This document shows positions 1 through 5,800 of a stretch of 9,579 bases of DNA, piece by piece. The DNA is from a bacterium (GTDB lineage Bacteria; Fidelibacterota; UBA2242): positions 1-9,579 of the forward strand of contig JAHIOG010000140.1 of the NCBI GenBank assembly GCA_018895675.1, in the 5' to 3' direction. Numbering within the stretch: position 1 is the first letter of the stretch; each line of letters starts with the position of its first letter. The position numbers and the translations under genes were made by a program. The notes beneath the pieces were generated by a model. That model was not told the DNA's origin, did not search any database, and saw only the letters and a program-made list of their open reading frames with translations.

Positions 1-1793
1 GAATATCTTTTCTTATAGAATTCCACTTCCTTAGGTGCCCATTCTTTCATCGTTTGGATTCGGATATACGGCGGATTCCCAATCACCGCATCGAAGCCGC
101 CCTGATCAAAGATTGCTTTGAATTCGGCTCCCCAGTCGAAGACATTGATGCGCCGGGCTTCTTCTTCGTCGAAGAGAGCAGTTTGTTGATTATCGTAGAA
201 GTCCGGACCGATGAGGGAGTTGCCGCATTTGATATTGTCCGAGAGATTGGGCAGGGCGCGTTCGTGCCATAGACCGATCTGGCGGTTGAGGGTTTCGCTG
301 TTTTCATTTTCCAGCACTTTCAGCAGCAGGCTCAGTTTGGTGACTTCCACGGCGTTGGCGTCGATATCGACACCGTAGAGATTGTTCAGCAGAATGCGCT
401 TCTTCTCCGTCGTGGAGAGATACCACTCGCCGCCTTTTCCCTTGAAAATTGCCTGGGGATCGGATTTGCGTGCGCGTTTGCCTCCGGCTTTCGGGCTGAC
501 GGGGATTTTGCCGGTTTTTTCATAATCCTTTTGGTGGTAGTCCAGATGCCAGTCCATCAGGTAGCGGTAAGCGCCGAGCAGGAATGAGCCGGAGCCGCAG
601 GCGGGATCGAGAATGCGCAGATCGCCGACTTCGCGGGGTGTTTTATCTTCCAGCAATTTTCCAACAGTGTTTTTAACAATATAATCGACTATATATTGCG
701 GGGTGTAATAGACGCCGCCGGCTTTGCGTACTTCGGGCTTTTCCTCGATGCGGGCATGGTGACCAGCTGTGAGGGAGATGCGTTTGCCGAGAAACTGCTC
801 GTAGGCGTTGCCTAACACTTCCACAGGCAACACGCTGAACTCGTAAGGACAGTCCGGGTAATAGAGTTTTTTAATAATGTCTTTAAGCAGTTTATCATCA
901 ATCGAAAGGGAAGGAGTGATGATATCGGGATTGACTCCGTCTTTAGCGCTGAAATGGAATAAGCCCGAATTATAGCGTTCATCGGCATGGTAGTATATTT
1001 CGACCAGCCGTCGATAGACTTTTTCTCCGTTCAGCAGGGCTTGCAGAGTATAGCTGGATTCGATTCCACGGTCTTCACTCATGCGCAGGAAGATGAGGCG
1101 GTCGATAGTCATTTGTACGGCAAAATTGAGTTCACGACCGGAGAGTTGGGGATTTCTTAGAGCGATATTCCGCGCCAGCAGAATACGCAGACTGTCGAGA
1201 TCGTTCAGGAAGTCACGGTCAATTTCCGCCCGTGGTTTCTTACCCCGTTTATCCTGAATATAGCGGTCGAAATCCCCGCGCAGAACGGCTTCTTTCGAAA
1301 AGACCGACCGGATGAATTCCCATTGCTCGATGTAGTCCTCAAAGGTAAAGTAAAGCATCCGTCCCACGTGCGGTTTATCGGTAATAGACGGTTTGATGCG
1401 TGTGTCATAGACGATGAACTCTTCAAAGTCGGTTAGCAAAGATACCGACAGTTTGGCGCTGTAGGCATAGCGGCGCAGCTGAAATGCCGGAGCGGGATCA
1501 TGCTTGAGATCGACGGACGGTTTCTTGGTTTCCAGGAAGAAAATACGTTTGCCGCCGATGCGAAAGGAATAATCCGGGGCTTTGGTCGTATGTCCGACCC
1601 GGACTTCATCTTCATGAATGACGTCCCGGAAAGCCATGGCATAACCGGATTTGTTATGCACATCCCAGCCGAGCGCTTCCCAGAAGGGATTGACGAATTC
1701 TATCCGAACAGAGGTTTCGTTGTACTTCGGGTTTTTGTATTCGTCGATATTCCGGGAGAATATTTCGACGAGTTCGGTGATTGTTTTTGTCAT
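1..1793 (-). CDS. Type IIG-like (Eco57I family) restriction-methylase, partial
   Basis: An open frame reads without a stop from ATG at 1793 to the left edge, giving about 597 codons of a longer protein. Residues 73-90 look like a PD-(D/E)XK nuclease site: PDY with D74, then beta-strand FFLETKK with E88 and K90. An alpha-helical middle follows. The S-adenosylmethionine motif I LDPACGSGSFL has its Asp at residue 396, and the catalytic motif IV NPPY starts at residue 573, the signature of N6-adenine methylases of the Eco57I class. Family knowledge: such proteins join DNA cleavage, adenine methylation and a C-terminal target-recognition domain in one chain of roughly 1000 residues. The recognition domain would lie beyond the window, so specificity cannot be judged. 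No clear Shine-Dalgarno precedes the ATG, but the nuclease-like fold starts soon after it, so the start is reasonable. Helicase motifs are not seen, which argues against a Type I R subunit. A free-standing methylase with a degenerate nuclease remains possible. Confidence 0.88.
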   Translation of the reverse strand, partial: MTKTITELVEIFSRNIDEYKNPKYNETSVRIEFVNPFWEALGWDVHNKSGYAMAFRDVIHEDEVRVGHTTKAPDYSFRIGGKRIFFLETKKPSVDLKHDPAPAFQLRRYAYSAKLSVSLLTDFEEFIVYDTRIKPSITDKPHVGRMLYFTFEDYIEQWEFIRSVFSKEAVLRGDFDRYIQDKRGKKPRAEIDRDFLNDLDSLRILLARNIALRNPQLSGRELNFAVQMTIDRLIFLRMSEDRGIESSYTLQALLNGEKVYRRLVEIYYHADERYNSGLFHFSAKDGVNPDIITPSLSIDDKLLKDIIKKLYYPDCPYEFSVLPVEVLGNAYEQFLGKRISLTAGHHARIEEKPEVRKAGGVYYTPQYIVDYIVKNTVGKLLEDKTPREVGDLRILDPACGSGSFLLGAYRYLMDWHLDYHQKDYEKTGKIPVSPKAGGKRARKSDPQAIFKGKGGEWYLSTTEKKRILLNNLYGVDIDANAVEVTKLSLLLKVLENENSETLNRQIGLWHERALPNLSDNIKCGNSLIGPDFYDNQQTALFDEEEARRINVFDWGAEFKAIFDQGGFDAVIGNPPYIRIQTMKEWAPKEVEFYKKRY

Positions 1794-1828
1794 GGTTTTG
1801 TCCGGGTTTATTTTGCGAAAATGTAAAT

Positions 1829-1857
1829 CTTTGCGAGAGTTTTGAACTTTCGCAAAG
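1829..1857. promoter_or_regulatory. Hairpin / TTTGCGA repeat upstream of restriction-methylase
   Basis: On the plus strand, 1829-1841 pairs with 1845-1857 over 13 bp with one G-U pair and a 3-nt loop. The 8-bp outer arms CTTTGCGA and TCGCAAAG are perfect. A third related word, TTTGCGAAA, lies at 1812-1820, so three copies of the half-site sit 19-64 bp before the methylase ATG. This spacing suits an operator or a leader hairpin that limits expression of the restriction enzyme. Read on the plus strand it is followed by TTTCTTT and resembles a weak terminator, but no plus-strand gene ends here. Regulatory function is inferred from position only. Confidence 0.4.
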
Positions 1858-2075
1858 TTTCTTTAGTAAAATCTGTCATACTTGACCTATTCCGTTTTTT
1901 ATACCGGTTTGATATTATGATATTTAAGGAAATGATGCAACAGGAAATAATCTTATTGTAATCCGGTTCTGACTTTGCATAAAATCGAGTGTTTCCAGGA
2001 TGATTTCAGGAATATTTTTCAATATGAGAATTGATGGAATCGCAAAAAGTATCAAAACTGTCATTCCCTCGAAGA

Positions 2076-2256
2076 GGTCTCTTTGAGATGAACGAGGTAC
2101 GAGTGCCCCGACGAGTCGGGGTCCCCGGTAGGAAAGAATCTCTATAGGGTTCTCGCCCGCCTGCTCCCGAAGGGCGGGCAGGTCGGAGATTCTTCTTCGC
2201 TTCGCTCATCCGGCAGCTGCCGGACACCTATAATCACTTTTTATCTCAAAGAGATC
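2076..2256. repeat. Intergenic element with inverted-repeat ends and nested palindromes
   Basis: The 12-mer TCTCTTTGAGAT at 2078-2089 recurs as its exact reverse complement at 2243-2254, bounding about 181 bp. Nested inside are further inverted repeats: CCCCGAC/GTCGGGG at 2106-2121, GAATCTC at 2136-2142 against GAGATTC at 2186-2192, GCCCGCC at 2155-2161 against GGCGGGC at 2173-2179, and a perfect 16-bp palindrome TCCGGCAGCTGCCGGA at 2209-2224. The whole could fold as a long branched stem. No target-site duplication is obvious, so calling it a mobile MITE-like element is inference. A 73-codon minus-strand frame over it is best explained as a by-product of the repeat. Confidence 0.55.
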
Positions 2257-2488
2257 CCTTTGGGACGAAACCATCAGAATTAGTTATCAATAGATATTTG
2301 TCTCAACGTAGGAGCGTAGAGACGAGGGAAAAAATTTGCAATTTGCAATTTGAAACTTGAAATTCCTGCCCGCCGTTTCTCTCTGGCAGGCGGGTGCAAT
2401 CTCCAATCATAATTCTACAATCTCCAATCTACGCGCTCTCTTCCACAATCCTGATCCAAAGGATTGGAGTACTGGAGTGATGCAATTT

Positions 2489-2556
2489 GCGCCAAAGGCG
2501 TCCCTCTGGGAATATTTGATATTTGATATTTGTGCCGAAGGCATCCCTATTTGGGA
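2489..2556. repeat. Duplicated double-hairpin unit
   Basis: Two related copies, 2489-2511 and 2532-2556, each hold two adjacent small stems. In copy 1, CGCC (2490-2493) faces GGCG (2497-2500) and TCCC (2501-2504) faces GGGA (2508-2511). In copy 2, TGCC (2533-2536) faces GGCA (2540-2543) and TCCC (2544-2547) faces GGGA (2553-2556). The first stem therefore changes C-G to T-A on both sides, keeping the pairing. The copies are separated by tandem ATATTTG heptamers. A third TCCC-TTT-GGGA stem lies at 2255-2265, at the edge of the inverted-repeat element. Confidence 0.5.
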
Positions 2557-2626
2557 AAATCTGCAATCATAAATCTCCAATCTGTAATCTGAAATCTGAG
2601 GTCTCCAATCTACCCGTTCTCTTCAG

Positions 2627-2830
2627 CTAAACCCGTCCTCCGCTCACCAGCTGCGCAAAACGCTCAAATGATCGATCGTAGGTTCTTTCAACGTCATCGG
2701 GGAAGCAGCAGGCGGGGAGCTCGCGACTTCTCAGATGATACCGGATACACTCACAACAAATTCCCTTGCGGGAACAAGGTTCGTAACTGCAGTTGCAGAT
2801 GCTTCGGTTTTTTTGCTGATTGCATTCCAT
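2627..2830 (-). CDS. Cys-rich small protein, DUF6485-like
   Basis: This 67-residue protein starts at ATG 2830 behind a good Shine-Dalgarno (GGGAG, about 5 nt upstream). It holds nine cysteines in its first 42 residues: C3, C12, C14, C19, C25, C26, C28, C41 and C42, in the pattern CNC-x4-C-x5-CCEC, then LPACCFP. The tail has a YDRSFERF helix. I recognise the overall pattern as that of the DUF6485 family of small Cys-rich bacterial proteins, whose function is not established. Cysteine spacing suggests binding of zinc or an iron-sulfur cluster, which is inference. It has no signal peptide, so it is probably cytoplasmic. It lies 75 bp downstream of the amylase gene on the same strand and could be its last operon partner or be transcribed alone. 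The stop is followed directly by the repeat-rich region. Confidence 0.82.
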   Translation of the reverse strand: MECNQQKNRSICNCSYEPCSRKGICCECIRYHLRSRELPACCFPDDVERTYDRSFERFAQLVSGGRV

Positions 2831-2905
2831 ACTAACTCCCTAAAAAGATTGTTTGTCATTCAAACTTGCAAATAAGATAGTCGAAATCTATGTGCACATC
2901 AAAGA

Positions 2906-4246
2906 TTATTTTTTAACGAGAACCAGATAATCCCAGGCATTCAATTTAAACGATTCTTTCTGAGTAAATGAATACTCTTTATTTGTTAGAGGATTGAAAT
3001 AATCATCTGCGAGCAGAATATTTTTGATCGTAAAAGACCGGGATTTACCTGAAAAATTGAAAATGGCTACTATCTTATCTTCGGCTTTTTGACGAGTAAA
3101 TGCAAAAATATAACGATCTTTGGAGGTTTTAAGGCGGATGAAATCACCGCCGGAATTTCCATTCCAGAGCGCTTTGTTGGTCTGTTTTAAATTCAACAGA
3201 GTTGTATAGATTTCCCGGTTGCGATGATCGGTCCAGGGAATCGTGTCTTTTTCAAAAAATGACAGAGCCTTGTTCAAACCAGCTTCCTGACCGTTATAGA
3301 TAAGTGGCATTCCTCTATGAAGACATGTAAATACGATAAACGCTTCCGTGCCGTCACCAAGCCGTTCATAGGCTGTTCCGTTCCATGAATTTTCATCATG
3401 GTTGGTGACAAACAGCATCCGGTAGTCGTCGGGGTCGTAAATGTTTATTTCTTTACATATATATCGATCCAGATGCCGAACGTCTTTTTTCCCGGCTGCA
3501 ATTGCATTCATGATATATTTATACTGCCAGGCGTAAGTCATGTCGAAGGCTTTGACCTGAAGTTCCGGTTCATGGGCTTCCGCCAGCATGAATACCGGTT
3601 TGATCTTATCAAGTGTGTCCCGCGCAGTTTCCCAGAAATCCGTCGGAACCAGCGCCGCGACGTCACAGCGGTAACCGTCAATATCGAATTCTTTTATCCA
3701 GTACACAAGAGCATCGATCATTGATTTCCGCAGTTCGGGATTATCATAATTCAGATCAATGACGTCGGTCCAGTCCGGCACAGGAATAATATAGTTTCCG
3801 TCTGGATCTGTGTTATAAAAATCGGGATTGGTTTCGGTCCAGATATTATCCCAGGCGGAATGATTTGCGACCCAATCGATGATAATATACATGCCCAATT
3901 CATGAGTACGCTTGACTAATCGGCGAAAATCTTCCTTTGAGCCAAACTCGGGATTGACTTCTTTATAATCTTTCACCGAATAGTAACTACCCAGTGTGCC
4001 TTTGCGGTTTAGTTCGCCGATAGGGTGGATAGGCATCAGCCAGATGATTTTAATGCCCATCTTTTGGAGCTCCGGCAGATATTTTTCAAATTCGTTAAAA
4101 GTTCCTTCCGGTGAAAACTGCCGGATATTTACCTCGTATATGGAAGCATTTCTGCTCCATTCCGGGTGTTTAATATTGCGTTGTTCTGCTATCGACTGGT
4201 TAAATACAAATGACATAGTTATAAGTAAAATAAAAAAGCGTTTCAT
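2906..4246 (-). CDS. Secreted alpha-amylase family (GH13) glycoside hydrolase
   Basis: A 446-residue enzyme expected to cleave alpha-glucosidic bonds in starch-like glucans or maltodextrins outside the cytoplasm. Residues 1-20 form a signal peptide (MKR, hydrophobic core, SIA before E21) with no lipobox cysteine, so periplasmic or secreted. The GH13 (beta/alpha)8 barrel carries all four classical regions: I, DWVANH at 124-129; II, GYRCD with nucleophile D195; III, LAEAH with acid/base E223; IV, TNHDEN with transition-state stabiliser D284. The catalytic triad is complete. Residues from about 370 on form the usual beta-sandwich C domain. No carbohydrate-binding module is seen and the B domain is short, so a small oligosaccharide substrate is plausible. 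Exact specificity (amylase, neopullulanase, cyclomaltodextrinase) cannot be read. The start has AAGGA about 8 nt upstream and lies 14 bp past the thymidylate synthase-like stop, implying co-transcription. No polysaccharide-utilisation genes are adjacent. Confidence 0.93.
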   Translation of the reverse strand: MKRFFILLITMSFVFNQSIAEQRNIKHPEWSRNASIYEVNIRQFSPEGTFNEFEKYLPELQKMGIKIIWLMPIHPIGELNRKGTLGSYYSVKDYKEVNPEFGSKEDFRRLVKRTHELGMYIIIDWVANHSAWDNIWTETNPDFYNTDPDGNYIIPVPDWTDVIDLNYDNPELRKSMIDALVYWIKEFDIDGYRCDVAALVPTDFWETARDTLDKIKPVFMLAEAHEPELQVKAFDMTYAWQYKYIMNAIAAGKKDVRHLDRYICKEINIYDPDDYRMLFVTNHDENSWNGTAYERLGDGTEAFIVFTCLHRGMPLIYNGQEAGLNKALSFFEKDTIPWTDHRNREIYTTLLNLKQTNKALWNGNSGGDFIRLKTSKDRYIFAFTRQKAEDKIVAIFNFSGKSRSFTIKNILLADDYFNPLTNKEYSFTQKESFKLNAWDYLVLVKK

Positions 4247-4260
4247 TGAAATTCCTTAAT

Positions 4261-5112
4261 TTAATCACGGCACATATTAGCGGCTTTTTCACGGATTCCC
4301 GGAATTGCTTCTTCCATAATATCTTTAACGTCACAATACCGGAATGTTCGTTCTTCGAAACTTCGTTTTTCCAGAGCTTTTAGAAATCGCTCGCTGAATT
4401 CATTAAAATATGAGCCGTAGATATGATAGCTGTCGGCTTGATGAACATATCGTCCAGGTTTAATCGTCTTGCCGGATAACTCGGAAATACGATTTGCGAT
4501 TTTAACCTGTAGTTGGACCAGGGCAAACATGTTCATAAATGCGGCTTTGTAAGCGTCGTTGGAGCGGAATCGGACATTCATATTCAGGAACCATGCATCA
4601 TTATCACCTTTTAACAGGCGGCACCAGACGCTTTGCAGACACGCCGGATCATAACACGTATTGTCTTCCCAGACCTTCCAGGTTATTGCCTGCGCTCGTC
4701 GTGTATAGGGGACTTTGGCTAATTTCGAAGCGATAATTTCAATCTGGTCAAAATTCTCCTTAATTCCCGGAATCCTGTAGTCAAACAGGCGTTGATGATA
4801 GGTGTATTCCCAGCGCTTATCGTCGGGATTATCGGCTGAACGGATACAGTGATCTTTGATCCCATCCAATACTTCCAGCACATATTCCTGGAGATCTTCG
4901 AGACCGCCGGGGAAATCGCGATGGATCATAGGCTCAGAGAGCGGGTCATGCACTACGATGGTCATCGAAGAATCTTTGCTGGGCGGATCCTCCGCTTTGT
5001 CGTATTCTGTCTTGATATCGCAACCTTTCCGGTAAAGCTCATGCACAGATTTCTCCCATGCTTCGGCGAGACTTTTTCCTTCGACAAACAGAACCGGGAT
5101 ATGTCCCTTCAT
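4261..5112 (-). CDS. Thymidylate synthase-like protein (ThyA superfamily)
   Basis: This 283-residue cytoplasmic protein has the nucleotide-binding pattern of thymidylate synthase, which methylates dUMP to dTMP using methylene-tetrahydrofolate. Visible matches: RRAQAITW at 138-145 (phosphate-binding Arg region); PACLQ with candidate nucleophile C158 (C164 is an alternative); FRSND at 182-186, equivalent to the QRSxD phosphate and substrate loop; N194, eight residues after D186 exactly as in E. coli Asn177, the residue that favours dUMP over dCMP; and DSYHIY at 227-232, matching the conserved DxHxY region. It departs from classical ThyA in its first 110 residues and its C-terminus, which lacks the usual APVAV-like closing tail. 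It resembles the divergent or methanogen-type branch. A related nucleotide C5 methylase or hydroxymethylase is the main alternative. A strong Shine-Dalgarno (AAAGGAG, 5-nt spacer) fixes the start. It is the first gene of the cluster; no folA or other folate gene is nearby. Confidence 0.8.
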   Translation of the reverse strand: MKGHIPVLFVEGKSLAEAWEKSVHELYRKGCDIKTEYDKAEDPPSKDSSMTIVVHDPLSEPMIHRDFPGGLEDLQEYVLEVLDGIKDHCIRSADNPDDKRWEYTYHQRLFDYRIPGIKENFDQIEIIASKLAKVPYTRRAQAITWKVWEDNTCYDPACLQSVWCRLLKGDNDAWFLNMNVRFRSNDAYKAAFMNMFALVQLQVKIANRISELSGKTIKPGRYVHQADSYHIYGSYFNEFSERFLKALEKRSFEERTFRYCDVKDIMEEAIPGIREKAANMCRD

Positions 5113-5177
5113 GTTGGCTCCTTTATATTTAAAAATCTGCTTGATTGTTTATAAAAAACCGTAGTGAATATACGGGA

Positions 5178-5205
5178 ATTATATTGAAAATGGAATGGAT
5201 GTTGA
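5178..5205 (-). promoter_or_regulatory. Putative sigma-70-type promoter for the thymidylate synthase-like gene
   Basis: On the minus strand a perfect TATAAT lies at 5183-5178, with TCAACA (4 of 6 to TTGACA) at 5205-5200 and a 16-bp spacer. It would give a leader of roughly 60 nt before the ATG at 5112. The upstream hexamer lies two bases from the REP hairpin at 5208-5240. This is a consensus match only. Confidence 0.35.
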
Positions 5206-5207
5206 GG

Positions 5208-5240
5208 AACCTTCCGAAGGTCGGAGACCTTCGGAAGGTT
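5208..5240. repeat. REP-like palindromic repeat, left copy
   Basis: The 14-mer AACCTTCCGAAGGT (5208-5221) is followed by a 5-nt loop CGGAG and its exact reverse complement at 5227-5240. Each arm is itself an odd palindrome (CCTTC-N-GAAGG), so the element can also be read as two inverted REP units. A GGAG tetranucleotide lies directly 5' of the second arm, as described for REPs bound by RAYT transposases. It lies exactly at the 5' break of the RAYT remnant. Confidence 0.75.
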
Positions 5241-5623
5241 ATAGGTCTACAATAATCTCCAAATTCATACAAAAGGTTTTCAACAGCTATGTCCAGACAG
5301 TCAACTTCGACATGAAGCGTAAAGGCACGCTTTTTGAATCGAAGTACAAGTCCATTAGAATCGATAAAGAGGAATATCTGCTCCAGTTGGTCCGTTATAT
5401 TCATTTGAATCCGGTGCTTGCCGGGTTATGTGCCCGACCTGAAGATTGGCAATACTCAAATTGTAAGGAATGGCTTGGAATCAGGAAAGGAACCTTTTTT
5501 GACCGCGACTTTTTTGATACCTATTTCCAGACTTTTGACCAGTACCGCGAATTCTTAAATGCTTACCAGGATTATAAGATGATGCAAAAAGAGATGAGAA
5601 AATCTGGTTTTGATTGCGAATAA
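5241..5623 (+). pseudogene. REP-associated tyrosine transposase (RAYT), 5'-truncated remnant
   Basis: The open frame can be read from ATG 5195 (142 codons), but its first 15 codons come from the DNA before and within the REP hairpin. RAYT similarity begins near ISKFIQKVFNSY and continues through GTLFESKYKS and RYIHLNPVLAGL (67-78), then the DWQYSN segment, all typical of the C-terminal half of RAYT/Y1 (IS200-like) transposases. The N-terminal half, which should hold the HUH metal-binding histidines, is absent and cannot be found in another frame nearby. Y32, in the FNSY helix, sits about where the catalytic tyrosine is expected. RAYTs cut and join single-stranded REP DNA, and REP-like hairpins flank this gene on both sides, so it is a decayed REPtron. 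Without HUH it should be inactive. No Shine-Dalgarno is seen before 5195. A small domesticated DNA-binding protein is a weak alternative. Confidence 0.78.
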
Positions 5624-5635
5624 AAAATCCTTAAA

Positions 5636-5672
5636 GAAACCTTCCGAAGGTCTCTAACCTTCAGAAGGTTTC
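5636..5672. repeat. REP-like palindromic repeat, right copy
   Basis: GAAACCTTCCGAAGGT (5636-5651), a 5-nt loop CTCTA, and ACCTTCAGAAGGTTTC (5657-5672) pair over 16 bp with one mismatch at A5663. Arm core and loop length match the left copy, while the loop sequence differs. It starts 12 bases after the RAYT stop and might also slow or end transcription, though no T-tract follows. Confidence 0.72.
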
Positions 5673-5712
5673 AATGTAGATTTTACCACAAATCACAATT
5701 ATCACTTATTTC

Positions 5713-5727
5713 AACCTTCTGAAGGTT
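5713..5727. repeat. Half REP unit
   Basis: AACCTTCTGAAGGTT is a single odd palindrome corresponding to one arm of the REP hairpins at 5208-5240 and 5636-5672. It lies between the right REP copy and polA and is probably a degraded or single REP. Confidence 0.6.
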
Positions 5728-5757
5728 GGTATTCCATAACTCCAGTCCGAAAACACC

Positions 5758-5786
5758 TTGCCAAATTCACGGTATTGTGTTAAACT
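5758..5786 (+). promoter_or_regulatory. Putative promoter of polA
   Basis: TTGCCA (5758-5763, 5 of 6 to consensus) and TAAACT (5781-5786, 4 of 6) are separated by 17 bp. Transcription would begin near 5793, leaving about 8 nt before the polA ATG. That would be a nearly leaderless message and would fit the lack of a Shine-Dalgarno there. Sequence match only. Confidence 0.35.
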
Positions 5787-5800
5787 TTTCCGACTGAATT

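Larger units (their letters stand above)
1794..2626. other. Gene-free, repeat-rich intergenic region
   Basis: No protein-coding frame here has a credible start, Shine-Dalgarno and recognisable product. The part 1860-2040 is AT-rich and featureless to me. From 2076 to 2256 there is a compact inverted-repeat element (separate entry). From about 2330 to 2626 the DNA is made of short, variable reiterated words: overlapping TTTGCAATT copies at 2333-2352, a GC-rich imperfect hairpin at 2365-2394 (CCTGCC with GGCAGG, or CCCGCC with GGCGGG), many copies of AATCTCCAATC-like words, and three tandem ATATTTG heptamers at 2512-2532. The 24-mers at 2421-2444 and 2602-2625 match at 21 of 24 positions. This looks like non-coding repeat accretion. 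Confidence 0.75.

Noticed and set aside
1500..1826. 108-codon plus-strand open frame
   Set aside because: It is antisense to the 5' part of the restriction-methylase, whose frame has clear motifs.
1829..1866. Rho-independent terminator on the plus strand
   Set aside because: The hairpin is followed by TTTCTTT, but no plus-strand gene lies upstream to be terminated.
2006..2227. 73-codon minus-strand open frame
   Set aside because: It overlies the inverted-repeat element almost entirely, has a composition dictated by palindromes, and shows no Shine-Dalgarno or recognisable domain.
2357..2572. 71-codon plus-strand open frame
   Set aside because: Its sequence is made of the reiterated AATCTCCAATC and ATATTTG words; no protein family pattern is visible.
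2333..2626. CRISPR-like array of short repeats
   Set aside because: The repeated words are short and unevenly spaced, without constant repeat length or unique spacers, and no cas gene is near.
2890..2899. Palindrome ATGTGCACAT between the amylase and the small Cys-rich gene
   Set aside because: A single 10-bp palindrome without a partner site or T-tract is too weak to call an operator or terminator.
3398..3724. 108-codon plus-strand open frame
   Set aside because: It is antisense to the catalytic core of the GH13 gene and shows no independent signal.
5129..5404. 91-codon minus-strand open frame
   Set aside because: It is antisense to the RAYT remnant and REP hairpin and lacks any family signature.
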